Shown here one piece after another: positions 35,331 to 44,763 of a stretch of DNA of 64,000 nt; position 1 is the first letter of the stretch; every line of letters begins with the position of its first letter. Under the pieces are notes generated by a model, which worked only from the letters and a program-made list of their open reading frames with translations, had not been told where the DNA came from and ran no database searches. The translations under genes were made by a program, and so were the position numbers. The DNA comes from CAVTWH01 sp963738365 (lineage in GTDB: Bacteria; Actinomycetota; Actinomycetes; Mycobacteriales; Micromonosporaceae): NCBI GenBank assembly GCA_963738365.1, contig CAVTWH010000006.1, positions 496,001 through 560,000 on the forward strand. Reading direction: 5' to 3'.

Positions 35331-37190
35331 ATGACCAGACCGACACCCGAGACCCTCGCGCACCGCGTGGGTAGCCCCGTGCCGACACCGCCCGCCCACG
35401 CGGGCGGTCCGAACGGCGCGGCGCGGGTAGCGAAGACCGTCACCGACGAACCGATGACCGGCGCGCAGTCGCTCGTCCGGTCGTTGGAGGCGCTCGGCGT
35501 AGAGGTGGTCTTCGGCATCCCGGGCGGCGCCATCCTGCCGGCCTACGACCCGCTCTTCGACTCCTCGGTGCGGCACATCCTGGTCCGCCACGAGCAGGGC
35601 GCCGGCCACGCCGCCACCGGCTACGCCCAGGCCACCGGCAAGGTCGGCGTGTGCATGGCCACCTCCGGGCCGGGCGCCACCAACCTGGTCACCCCGATCG
35701 CCGACGCGCAGATGGACTCGGTGCCGATCGTGGCCATCACCGGCCAGGTGGCGCGCAGCGCCATCGGCACCGACGCCTTCCAGGAAGCCGACATCGCCGG
35801 TATCACCGTCCCCATCACCAAGCACAACTACCTGGTGCAGGACGGCCGGGAGCTGCCCCGGATCCTGGCCGAGGCGTTCCACCTGGCGGCCACCGGCCGG
35901 CCCGGCCCGGTGCTGGTGGACATCCCCAAGGACGTGCTGCAGAACCCGACCACGTTCTCCTGGCCGCCGACCCTGGACCTGCCCGGCTACCGGCCCACCC
36001 TGCACCCGCACGGCAAGCAGATCCGGGAGGCGGCCCGGCTGATCACCGCCGCCCGCCGCCCGGTGCTCTACGTCGGCGGTGGCGTGCTCAAGGCCAAGGC
36101 CGCCGCGCAGCTGCTGGAGCTGGCCGAGCTGACCGGCGCCCCGGTGGTCACCACGCTGATGGCCCGGGGCGCGTTCCCCGACTCGCACCCGCAGCACGTG
36201 GGCATGCCCGGCATGCACGGCACCGTTTCGGCGGTGTACGCGCTGCAGAAGACCGACCTGATCGTCGCCCTGGGGGCGCGCTTCGACGACCGGGTCACCG
36301 GCAAGCTGGACTCCTTCGCCCCGCACGCCCAGATCGTGCACGCCGACATCGATCCGGCCGAGATCGGCAAGAACCGGGCCGCCGACGTGCCGATCGTGGG
36401 CGACGCCAGGTTCGTCATCGAGGAGCTGATCGGCGCGGTCGGGGTGGAGCACGCGGCCGGCCACCGGGCCGACATCGCCGACTGGTGGCGCACCCTGCGC
36501 GACCTGATGGACCGCTACCCGCTGGGCTGGGAGGAGCCGGACGACGGCACGCTGGCCCCGCAGTACGTGATCAAGCGGATCGGCGAGATCGCCGGCCCGG
36601 ACGCCATCTACTGCGCCGGCGTCGGCCAGCACCAGATGTGGGCGGCCCAGTTCATCTCCTACGAGAAGCCGGCCACCTGGCTCAACTCCGGCGGCCTGGG
36701 CACCATGGGGTACGCGGTGCCGGCCGCCATGGGCGCCAAGGTGGGCCAGCCGGACACGGTGGTCTGGGCCATCGACGGCGACGGCTGCTTCCAGATGACC
36801 AACCAGGAGCTGGCCACCTGCGCCATCGAGGGCATCCCGGTGAAGATCGCCATCATCAACAACGGCAACCTGGGCATGGTCCGGCAGTGGCAGACGCTGT
36901 TCTACGACAAGCGTTACTCCAACACCGACCTGGGTACCCACAAGCACCGCATCCCCGACTTCGTCAAGCTCGCCGAGGCGCTCGGCTGCATCGGGCTGCG
37001 CTGCGAGAGCGCCGCCGACGTGGACAAGACGATCGAGGCGGCGATGGCCATCAACGACGCCCCCGTGGTCATCGACTTCGTGGTCGGCAAGGACGCCATG
37101 GTGTGGCCGATGGTGGCCGCCGGTACCAGCAACGACGAAATCCTGTTCGCCCGCGAGCAGCGGCCCGCCTTCGAGGAAGACGACCTATGA
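35331..37190 (+). CDS. ilvB: Acetolactate synthase large subunit
   Basis: The ThDP/FAD enzyme for the first shared step of branched-chain amino acid synthesis. It has 619 residues, with a ~40-residue extension before MTGAQSLVRSLEALGVEVVF. It shows FGIPGGAILPAYD, the catalytic Glu in VRHEQGAGHAATGYA, and the ThDP motif from GDGCFQMTNQELATC to IINN. It is preceded by the attenuator described above. ilvN starts inside its stop (ATGA, 37187-37190). Confidence 0.95.
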   Translation: MTRPTPETLAHRVGSPVPTPPAHAGGPNGAARVAKTVTDEPMTGAQSLVRSLEALGVEVVFGIPGGAILPAYDPLFDSSVRHILVRHEQGAGHAATGYAQATGKVGVCMATSGPGATNLVTPIADAQMDSVPIVAITGQVARSAIGTDAFQEADIAGITVPITKHNYLVQDGRELPRILAEAFHLAATGRPGPVLVDIPKDVLQNPTTFSWPPTLDLPGYRPTLHPHGKQIREAARLITAARRPVLYVGGGVLKAKAAAQLLELAELTGAPVVTTLMARGAFPDSHPQHVGMPGMHGTVSAVYALQKTDLIVALGARFDDRVTGKLDSFAPHAQIVHADIDPAEIGKNRAADVPIVGDARFVIEELIGAVGVEHAAGHRADIADWWRTLRDLMDRYPLGWEEPDDGTLAPQYVIKRIGEIAGPDAIYCAGVGQHQMWAAQFISYEKPATWLNSGGLGTMGYAVPAAMGAKVGQPDTVVWAIDGDGCFQMTNQELATCAIEGIPVKIAIINNGNLGMVRQWQTLFYDKRYSNTDLGTHKHRIPDFVKLAEALGCIGLRCESAADVDKTIEAAMAINDAPVVIDFVVGKDAMVWPMVAAGTSNDEILFAREQRPAFEEDDL

Positions 37191-37702
37191 CCGTCCACAC
37201 GCTCTCCGTCCTGGTGGAGAACAAGCCCGGTGTGCTGGCCCGGGTGGCGCAGCTGTTCTCCCGGCGCGGGTTCAACATCGACTCACTGGCCGTCGGGGAG
37301 ACCGAGAACCCCGAGGTCTCCCGGATCACCATCCGGGTGGGCGCCGACTCCGCACCGCTGGAGCAGGTGACCAAGCAGCTCAACAAGCTGGTGAACGTAC
37401 TGAAGATCGTCGAGCTGGAGCAGGCCGGCAGCGTGCAGCGGGAACTGCTGCTGGTCAAGGTCCGGGCCGAGCGGACGGTGCGCGCCCAGGTGCTGGAGAC
37501 GGTGAACCTGTTCCGCGCCCGGGTGGTCGACGTCGCCCCGGACACCCTGACCATCGAGGCCACCGGGACGGCTGACAAGCTGGAAGCGCTGCTGCGTGAC
37601 CTGGAACCGTTCGGGATCAAGGAAATGGTGCAGTCCGGCATGGTGGCCATCGGGCGCGGCTCGCGCTCGATCACCGGCCCGGCGCTGCGTGCGGCCGCCT
37701 GA
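37187..37702 (+). CDS. ilvN: Acetolactate synthase small (regulatory) subunit
   Basis: The ACT-domain subunit that confers valine feedback inhibition on IlvB. It has 171 residues. The ACT domain is at 4-75 (HTLSVLVENKPGVLARVAQLFSRRG without gaps), followed by the C-terminal half with LLLVKVRAE and the end IGRGSRSITGPALRAAA. It is translationally coupled to ilvB and followed by ilvC after 67 bases. Confidence 0.95.
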   Translation: MTVHTLSVLVENKPGVLARVAQLFSRRGFNIDSLAVGETENPEVSRITIRVGADSAPLEQVTKQLNKLVNVLKIVELEQAGSVQRELLLVKVRAERTVRAQVLETVNLFRARVVDVAPDTLTIEATGTADKLEALLRDLEPFGIKEMVQSGMVAIGRGSRSITGPALRAAA

Positions 37703-37769
37703 GCCGCGCACCCCAGTCCGAGAATTGCGGCTGCCCGTCCGGGCCGCTGTGTGTGGAAAGGAAAGTACA

Positions 37770-38783
<1,014 letters not shown>

Positions 38784-38807
38784 TTCTTCCGCTTCTGCTC
38801 TTGGGTG

Positions 38808-38887
38808 AACGAGGAGCGGGGCGGGGGTGAGCACTCCGGGCGGTCAGGCTTGATCCCTGCGTGCTCACCCCCGCCCCGCTCCTCGTT
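38808..38887. terminator. 27-bp perfect inverted repeat after ilvC
   Basis: The arms 38808-38834 and 38861-38887 are exact reverse complements of 27 bases around a 26-base loop. It starts 24 bases after ilvC. Most simply this is the terminator of ilvBNC, but the arms are unusually long and perfect for that role. No T-tract is present. The following 240 bases have lower GC and probably hold the promoter of the next gene. Confidence 0.65.
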
Positions 38888-39124
38888 GGTTGCCGGCCGA
38901 ATCTGGTTGCTGTTTGGCATTGGGAGTGCTGTAGCACTCTTCGGCGCTGGGGTGGCTCCGCAGTGGTTTGGCGTCGTGGGGCGGTCTCGCTCCGTAGTGG
39001 GTTGCCGTTGTGGATCGGTCTCGCTCTGTGTTGTTTGGTTAACTTCGGTTCCTGGTGGGTTACCGGCAGGTTGCGGAAGGTTGCGGGGCAAACGGGACTG
39101 TCCGAACGGCTGTACCGTCGGGTC
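38888..39124 (+). promoter_or_regulatory. Lower-GC region upstream of the mannosyl-3-phosphoglycerate synthase gene
   Basis: This stretch is clearly richer in T and G than its surroundings. It has a palindrome, GAGTGCT-GT-AGCACTC (38924-38939), and two copies of CGGTCTCGCTC. An open frame runs through it but its translation is not protein-like. I read it as promoter and 5' region. Confidence 0.4.
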
Positions 39125-40534
39125 ATGCGTTTGGAGCGACCACGCCTCACCGAACGGTTCGGATCGGTCAGGATCCATGAACTCCAGCGGGTGATCGAGC
39201 TCGATTCGGGCGGCTACCCGGACGACAGTGGCGAGCACGAGTGGACCAGCCAGGTGGTCGGCGCCGATGCGCTGCGCCGCGTGGAGCGCGACATGGTCGT
39301 CGTGATCCCGTGCATGAACGAGAGTCGCCGGGTGATCGAAGGGGTGCTCGCCGGGGTACCGCACGACTGCCTCATCGTGGTGGTCTCCAACTCCGACCGG
39401 GCGCCCGTCGACCGCTACGGCATGGAGTCGCAGAGCATCGAGGACTTCTGCCGCGCCACCGGCCGCCCCGCGCTCGCCGTCCACCAGCGCGACCCGGGAC
39501 TGGCCGCCGCCGTGCAGGCCGCCGGCCTGCCCGAACTGCTCGACGAGACCGGGCTGGTGCGCGCCGGCAAGGGCGAGGCGATGCTGGTCGGCCTGGCCCT
39601 GGCCGCGCTGTCCGGCCGCCACTACCTCGGCTACGTGGACGCCGACAACTACGTGCCGGGCGCGGTCAACGAGTACTGCAAGGCCTATGCCGCCGGGTTC
39701 GCGCTGGCCGAGGGGCCGACGATGGTACGCATCTCCTGGCACTCCAAGCCGAAGGTGCAGGAGGGGCGGCTGTTCTTCAGCCGGCGCGGGCGTACCTCCG
39801 AGGTGACCAACCACTTCCTCAACCAGCTGGTGGCCGAGTACTCCGGTTTCGGTACCGAGGTGATCGCCACCGGCAACGCCGGTGAGCACGCGCTCTCCCT
39901 CGACCTGGGCATGCGGATGCGGCTGGCCGGCGGGTTCGCCGTCGAGCCGTACCAGTTCCTCGATCTGTTCGAGCAGTTCGGCGGGGTGCTCGCCTCGCCA
40001 CACCCGGACTTCATGCCGGACGGGGTGAGCGTGCGGCAGATCGAGACCCGCAACCCGCACTTCCACGCCAACCGGGGCGACGAGCACGTCAACGACATGC
40101 GCCTGCAGGCGCTCAACGTGCTCTACCACTCGCCGGTCTGCCTGCCGGCGGTGCGCGCGGCGATCCGCGACTTCATGCTCGGCCGCGGCGCGCTGGGCGC
40201 CGACGACGAGCCGCCCACCGAGCGGGTGTACCCGCCGCTGGCCACTGCCGACCTGGACCGGCTGCACGAGGTGCTGGTCGGGCAGGCGGGCAGCTTCCGG
40301 GAGGTGGCCGGCCGGGCGCCGGTGGGGGTACGTACCCGGCTGCCCATTCTGCGCGCCCAGGGCAGCCCGGGAGCGGCCGTGGTACCGATGGCGCCACCGG
40401 ACCGGGCGGCGCGGGGGCGGCGCCGGGTCACCGAGCCGGCCATCGACGCACCTGGATCAAGCCCGCGACCGGCCCGGGGCGGCAATCGCGCGAACGGCCG
40501 AGGAGCCTCGCCCGTTGTACCAGCACCGAACTGA
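39125..40534 (+). CDS. Mannosyl-3-phosphoglycerate synthase-like glycosyltransferase
   Basis: A 469-residue GT-A glycosyltransferase. It opens MRLERPRLTERFGSVRIHEL. It has VVVIPCMNESRRVIEGVL (donor site), VVSNSDR, GKGEAMLVGLALA, and a D-x-D type motif in YVDADNYVPGAVNEYCKAYA (near residue 178). This pattern fits mannosyl-3-phosphoglycerate synthase (GT55), the first step to the osmolyte mannosylglycerate. The last ~75 residues are disordered. The phosphatase that would finish the pathway is not in the window. The start is ATG 39125; upstream in-frame starts give non-conserved sequence. Confidence 0.75.
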   Translation: MRLERPRLTERFGSVRIHELQRVIELDSGGYPDDSGEHEWTSQVVGADALRRVERDMVVVIPCMNESRRVIEGVLAGVPHDCLIVVVSNSDRAPVDRYGMESQSIEDFCRATGRPALAVHQRDPGLAAAVQAAGLPELLDETGLVRAGKGEAMLVGLALAALSGRHYLGYVDADNYVPGAVNEYCKAYAAGFALAEGPTMVRISWHSKPKVQEGRLFFSRRGRTSEVTNHFLNQLVAEYSGFGTEVIATGNAGEHALSLDLGMRMRLAGGFAVEPYQFLDLFEQFGGVLASPHPDFMPDGVSVRQIETRNPHFHANRGDEHVNDMRLQALNVLYHSPVCLPAVRAAIRDFMLGRGALGADDEPPTERVYPPLATADLDRLHEVLVGQAGSFREVAGRAPVGVRTRLPILRAQGSPGAAVVPMAPPDRAARGRRRVTEPAIDAPGSSPRPARGGNRANGRGASPVVPAPN

Positions 40535-40622
40535 CGTCGGATTCCGTAACATCGGGGAAAGACGGCCGTAACTACGTCCAACGGCGGGCGTGGTCGCTGC
40601 GCCCCAATCCTGCGGAGGCCCG

Positions 40623-42260
40623 ATGTCGCCCACCGACCCGCCACTTTCTGCCAGCACGCCCGCCCCCGGGCCGCGTACCCCCGTGGTCCTGGTGGCCGAG
40701 GAGCTTGCCCCGGCCGCGCTCGCCGTGCTCGCCGACGACTTCGACGTGCGCCACGTCGACGGCGTCGACCGCCCCGCCCTGCTCGCCGCGCTCGCCGACG
40801 CCGACGCCGTGATCGTCCGCAGCGCCACCCAGATCGATGCCGAGGCGATCGCCGCGGCGCCCCGGCTGCGCGTGGTGGCCCGGGCCGGGGTGGGCCTGGA
40901 CAACGTCGCGGTACCGGCCGCCACGGCGCGCGGCGTCCTGGTGGTCAACGCCCCCACCTCCAACATCATCTCGGCCGCCGAGCAGGCCATCGCGCTGCTG
41001 CTCGCGGTGAGCCGGCACACCAGCGCGGCGCACGCCTCGCTGAAGGCCGGCAAGTGGCAGCGGTCGAAGTTCACCGGCATCGAGATCGCCGGCAAGACCC
41101 TCGGCGTGGTCGGCCTTGGCAAGATCGGGGTCCTTGTGGCGCAACGGATGCAGGCGTTCGGGGTGAACATCCTGGCGTACGACCCGTACGTGCAGCCGGC
41201 CCGCGCCGCGCAGCTGGGCGTGCACCTGGCGACCCTGGACGAGCTGCTGCGCGAGGCCGACCTGATCACCATCCACCTGCCCCGCACGCCGGAGACCGTG
41301 GGCCTGATCGGCGCCCGGGAGCTACGCCTGGTCAAGCCGACGGTACGCATCGTCAACGCCGCCCGGGGCGGCCTGATCGACGAGGCGGCGCTGCTGGACG
41401 CGGTCCGCGAGGGCCGGGTGGGCGGCGTCGGGCTGGACGTCTTCGCCACCGAGCCGTGCACCGACTCGCCGCTGCTGGCCTACGACAGCGTGGTGGCCGT
41501 CCCGCACCTGGGCGCCTCGACGGTTGAGGCGCAGGACAAGGCGGGGCTGGCCGTGGCGCGCAGCGTGAAGCTGGCGCTGCGCGGCGAGTTCGTCCCGGAT
41601 GCGGCCAACGTGCAGGCCGGCGGCGTGGTGGCCGAGGACGTCCGGCCGTACCTGCCGCTGGCCGAGCGGCTGGGGAAGGTGTTCACCGCGGTGGCCGGCG
41701 GCGCGGCCGCCTCGGTCGACGTGGTGGTCCGCGGCGCGGTACTCGCCAACGACGTCACCGTGCTGAAGCTGGCCGCCACCAAGGGGCTCTTCGACGGCGT
41801 CGTAGAGGACCGGGTCAGCTACGTCAACGCGCCGCTGCTGGCCGCCGAGCGCGGCGTCACGGTCGGCCTGCGCACCGAACCGGAGACCCCGGAGGAGCCG
41901 GGCACCGTGGCGGTGCAGGGCGTGCTGCCGGACGGGCGCACCGTGGCGGTGCGCGGGACCCTGCACCGGGGCGCCGTGCGCCTCACCGGCGTGGACGACT
42001 ACGACCTGGAGCTGTCCGCCGAGGGCATCCTGCTCTTCCTGCGCTACGCCGACCGGCCCGGCGTGGTCGGCACCGTCGGCACCATCCTGGGCGGCAGCGG
42101 CGTCAACATCGCCGCCATGCAGGTGGCCCGCCGAGCGGCCGGGGGCGAGGCGCTGATGACCCTCACCGTGGACGGCGCGGTCCCGGCCGACCTGCTGGCC
42201 AAGGCCGCCGAGGCGATCGGCGCCTCGGCCGCCGCCGCGGTCGACCTCACCGAGGAGTAG
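40623..42260 (+). CDS. serA: D-3-phosphoglycerate dehydrogenase
   Basis: The first enzyme of serine synthesis. It has 545 residues, the long (type I) form. The Rossmann motif is GVVGLGKIGVLVAQRM. The active-site Arg is in IVNAARGGLIDEAAL, the Glu in DVFATEPCTDSP and the His in VPHLGAST. It is followed by the intervening (ASB) domain and a C-terminal ACT domain from about residue 470 (FLRYADRPGVVGTVGTILGG) for serine feedback. ATG 40623 follows GGAGG. A 19-bp stem-loop terminator follows. Confidence 0.95.
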   Translation: MSPTDPPLSASTPAPGPRTPVVLVAEELAPAALAVLADDFDVRHVDGVDRPALLAALADADAVIVRSATQIDAEAIAAAPRLRVVARAGVGLDNVAVPAATARGVLVVNAPTSNIISAAEQAIALLLAVSRHTSAAHASLKAGKWQRSKFTGIEIAGKTLGVVGLGKIGVLVAQRMQAFGVNILAYDPYVQPARAAQLGVHLATLDELLREADLITIHLPRTPETVGLIGARELRLVKPTVRIVNAARGGLIDEAALLDAVREGRVGGVGLDVFATEPCTDSPLLAYDSVVAVPHLGASTVEAQDKAGLAVARSVKLALRGEFVPDAANVQAGGVVAEDVRPYLPLAERLGKVFTAVAGGAAASVDVVVRGAVLANDVTVLKLAATKGLFDGVVEDRVSYVNAPLLAAERGVTVGLRTEPETPEEPGTVAVQGVLPDGRTVAVRGTLHRGAVRLTGVDDYDLELSAEGILLFLRYADRPGVVGTVGTILGGSGVNIAAMQVARRAAGGEALMTLTVDGAVPADLLAKAAEAIGASAAAAVDLTEE

Positions 42261-42263
42261 CGA

Positions 42264-42314
42264 GATCGGGGTCGCCGCCCGGTATCCCCACAACGCCGGG
42301 CGGCGACCCCGATC
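42264..42314. terminator. 19-bp stem-loop terminator after serA
   Basis: The arms 42264-42282 and 42296-42314 are perfectly complementary around a 13-base loop. It starts three bases after the serA stop and also lies downstream of the opposing apbE gene. Confidence 0.75.
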
Positions 42315-42377
42315 GGGTACCGGGGGCGGACACGCGCGCATGAAGCGCCTCCGCCCGGTCGGTACGCCGGGGAGGGT

Positions 42378-43268
42378 TCAAGCGGCCATCGCGGCCGGTG
42401 GTCGGACGGGGGTACGGGGCGCAGCCGGTGCGCGGGGCGGCAGCGGCGGGGTCGGCCGGCCGTCCAGGACCACGGCGCGGTAGCCGTCGGTGGTGGGGAA
42501 CCACTCCAGCCCGGCGCCGCCCGCCGCGCACAGGGCCACCGCGTAGGCGTTGGCGTGGGCCAGCTGCGGGCCGGCCACGGCGGCCGGTCCGGCCGGATAG
42601 GCCGGTGCCCCGGTGTGCGGGTCGACGATCCGGTCCCGGGTCAGCGGGGTGGCGCCGGCCACCGCGAGCGCACCTTCGGTCAGCTCCACGGCGGCGGTAC
42701 GCCGCAGCGCGTCGCCGGGGGCGGGCAGGCCGATGCGCCACGGGCCGCCGTGCGGGGCGGTGCCGTAGACCAGTCGGTCGGAGCCGGCCCGGATGGCGCA
42801 GCCGGTCACCCCGCCGGCCGCCAGCAGCAGCGCGGCCCGGTCCACCGCCCAGCCCTTGACCAGGCCCAGCGGGTCGAAGCCGCCGGGTACGGCCCAGGCG
42901 TCGAACCAGCCGTCGGTGGCGGCGCGCAGCTGCGCGCAGCGGGCCACCACCTCGGCCAGCGGCGGCGGGTACGCCTCGTGCGCCAGTTCACCCCGGCGTA
43001 CCGCGCTGACCAGGGAACGCTTCTGGAACGGGCTGAACGCCGCCTCCACCGCGCGGATCTCGGCCACCGCGGCGCCCAGCGCCTCGCTGATCCGGCGGCG
43101 CGGCAGGCCGACCGGGGCGGTCAGGCAGAACGAGATCTCGGTGCCGAGAGCATGGGTACGGTGCCGGGCGACGAACACCTCGCCGGACGGTACGCCGACG
43201 ATCGACGCGGGTCCGGGCTGGCCGGGGACCAGGGAAGGCCCAGGCGGCACTGGCGGGCCAGGGAACAC
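42378..43268 (-). CDS. apbE: FAD:protein FMN transferase (ApbE family)
   Basis: An enzyme that attaches FMN covalently to a Thr or Ser of target proteins. About 296 residues. It shows the ApbE core: ALGTEISFCL, AFSPFQKRSLVSAVRRGE, GFDPLGLVKGWAVDRAALLL, and C-terminal DRIVDPHTGAPA and NAYAVALCAAG. No lipoprotein signal is seen, so it seems cytoplasmic. I start at GTG 43268 because AAGGAGG lies 5 bases upstream; GTG 43310 would add 14 residues. No FMN-binding target protein is nearby. Confidence 0.83.
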   Translation of the reverse strand: MFPGPPVPPGPSLVPGQPGPASIVGVPSGEVFVARHRTHALGTEISFCLTAPVGLPRRRISEALGAAVAEIRAVEAAFSPFQKRSLVSAVRRGELAHEAYPPPLAEVVARCAQLRAATDGWFDAWAVPGGFDPLGLVKGWAVDRAALLLAAGGVTGCAIRAGSDRLVYGTAPHGGPWRIGLPAPGDALRRTAAVELTEGALAVAGATPLTRDRIVDPHTGAPAYPAGPAAVAGPQLAHANAYAVALCAAGGAGLEWFPTTDGYRAVVLDGRPTPPLPPRAPAAPRTPVRPPAAMAA

Positions 43269-43485
43269 GGTGGCCTCCTTGCGGTTCTCCACTTGTGTCA
43301 CTACAGCCACAGTAAGCAGCCCAGATACGATCCGTCTGGCCCCAAGCTGGCAGTTTGCTGAGAGCTGAGAGCCTCCGGCCGGGCCCGCGCCGGGTGGGGG
43401 CGGCCGGTCGGCCGGGCGGCGGTAGCGTGAGGCCTCGCCGAGCGGTGGCGCGGTCGCCCGTACTGTGGGATTGATTTTCCGGTTT

Positions 43486-43513
43486 TTAGGATGTCCACCT
43501 AACGTTGGTTAGG
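43486..43513 (+). promoter_or_regulatory. leuB promoter -10 element and palindromic operator
   Basis: A good -10 element TAGGAT (43487-43492) is followed by the palindrome CCTAAC-GTTG-GTTAGG (43498-43513), which would cover the transcription start. A repressor bound there would block leuB. No -35 element stands out. Confidence 0.45.
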
Positions 43514-43538
43514 TTCGGCAGGGATGAGGAGGCACGAC

Positions 43539-44567
43539 GTGGCCCGGATCGCGCTGGTTCCCGGCGACGGCATCGGTACCGAGGTGGTGGCCCAGGGCGT
43601 CAAGGTCCTGCGTACCGTGCTGCCCGGTGTGGAGACCGTCGACTACGACCTGGGCGCCGCCCGCTACCACCGCACCGGCGAGGTGCTCCCCGACTCCGTG
43701 CGCGACGAGCTGGCCGGCTTCGACGGCATCCTGCTCGGCGCCGTGGGCGACCCCAGCGTGCCGCCCGGCGTGCTGGAGCGGGGCCTGCTGCTGAAGCTGC
43801 GCTTCGACTTCGACCAGTACGTCAACCTGCGCCCGTCCCGGCTCTGGCCGGGCACCACCGGCCCGCTGGGCGCGGTGAAGCCGGGTGAGATCGACTTCGT
43901 GGTGGTCCGCGAAGGTACCGAGGGGCTCTACACCGGGGCCGGCGGCGGCATGCACGTCGGCACCCCGCACGAGATCGCCACCGAGGAGAGCCTGAACACC
44001 CGGCACGGTGTGGAGCGGGTGATCCGGGACGCCTTCGCCCGGGCCGGCAAGCGCGAGCGCCGCAAGGTCACCATGGTGCACAAGACCAACGTGCTGACCC
44101 ATGCCGGCGGCCTGTGGGCGCGCACCTTCGCCGAGGTGGCCCGCGACTTCCCGGACATCGCCACCGAATACCAGCACGTCGACGCCGCCGCCATGTTCAT
44201 GGTGACCAACCCGTCCCGGTACGACGTGGTGGTCACCGACAACCTCTTCGGTGACATCCTCACCGACATCGCAGCCGCCGTCACCGGCGGCATCGGCCTG
44301 GCCGCGAGCGGCTGCATCAACCCGGAGCGGGCGTACCCGTCGATGTTCGAGCCGGTGCACGGCTCCGCGCCGGACATCGCCGGCCAGGGCATCGCCGACC
44401 CGGCCGCCGCCGTGCTCTCCGTCGCGCTGCTCCTCGACCACCTCGGCCACCCCGAGGAGTCGGTACGAGTAACCGAGGCGGTCGCAGCCGAGCTGGCCCA
44501 GCGCACTGTGGGGCAGCAGCTGCGTACCGCCGAGGTGGGCGACCGGCTGGCGCAGCTCGTGGGGTGA
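43539..44567 (+). CDS. leuB: 3-isopropylmalate dehydrogenase
   Basis: The NAD enzyme that decarboxylates 3-isopropylmalate in leucine synthesis. It has 342 residues. It opens ARIALVPGDGIGTEV and has LRPSRLWPGTTG, EGTEGLYTGAGG, the catalytic Lys in VHKTNVLTHAGG, metal-binding Asp residues in VTDNLFGDILTDIAAA, and FEPVHGSAPDIAGQG. GTG 43539 is chosen since GAGGAGG precedes it by 5 bases; ATG 43524 overlaps that ribosome site. leuA and leuCD are not in the window. Confidence 0.93.
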   Translation: MARIALVPGDGIGTEVVAQGVKVLRTVLPGVETVDYDLGAARYHRTGEVLPDSVRDELAGFDGILLGAVGDPSVPPGVLERGLLLKLRFDFDQYVNLRPSRLWPGTTGPLGAVKPGEIDFVVVREGTEGLYTGAGGGMHVGTPHEIATEESLNTRHGVERVIRDAFARAGKRERRKVTMVHKTNVLTHAGGLWARTFAEVARDFPDIATEYQHVDAAAMFMVTNPSRYDVVVTDNLFGDILTDIAAAVTGGIGLAASGCINPERAYPSMFEPVHGSAPDIAGQGIADPAAAVLSVALLLDHLGHPEESVRVTEAVAAELAQRTVGQQLRTAEVGDRLAQLVG

Positions 44568-44578
44568 TCCCCGCCCGG

Positions 44579-44632
44579 GTGGCGCGCGAGCCTGGTGCTC
44601 GCGCGCCACTGTCGTTGTCGGCAACGACAGTG
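44579..44632. terminator. Two consecutive stem-loops after leuB
   Basis: The first has a perfect 13-bp stem (44579-44591 with 44597-44609). The second has an 11-bp stem (44607-44617 with 44622-44632). They overlap by three bases, so they compete at the boundary. They lie between leuB and ilvE, which suggests separate transcripts. Confidence 0.7.
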
Positions 44633-44669
44633 CCCGGGCCCGCGCGCAGGGGCACCGCACCATCCCGCT

Positions 44670-44691
44670 GAACGACCGTTCGGGGTAGATT
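44670..44691 (+). promoter_or_regulatory. Candidate ilvE promoter and operator
   Basis: TAGATT (44686-44691) is a good -10 element, and the palindrome GAACG-AC-CGTTC (44670-44681) falls in the expected spacer. The start codon of ilvE is about 70 bases downstream. No leader peptide or terminator like that of ilvB is seen here. Confidence 0.35.
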
Positions 44692-44763
44692 CCTGGCAGG
44701 GCCCGGCCGGGCAAACCGCGCTCGACACCTCCGTCGGGCGCCAGCGAAGCTGAGGATCGCGAG

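Noticed and set aside
38924..38939. GAGTGCT-GT-AGCACTC as a CIRCE heat-shock element
   Set aside because: CIRCE has the opposite arm order (TTAGCACTC-N9-GAGTGCTAA) and a 9-base spacer. The next gene is not a chaperone.
43498..43513. leuB palindrome as an iron (IdeR/DtxR) box
   Set aside because: The arms CCTAAC/GTTAGG face the opposite way from the TTAGGTTAG-S-CTAACCTAA consensus, and leuB is not an iron gene.
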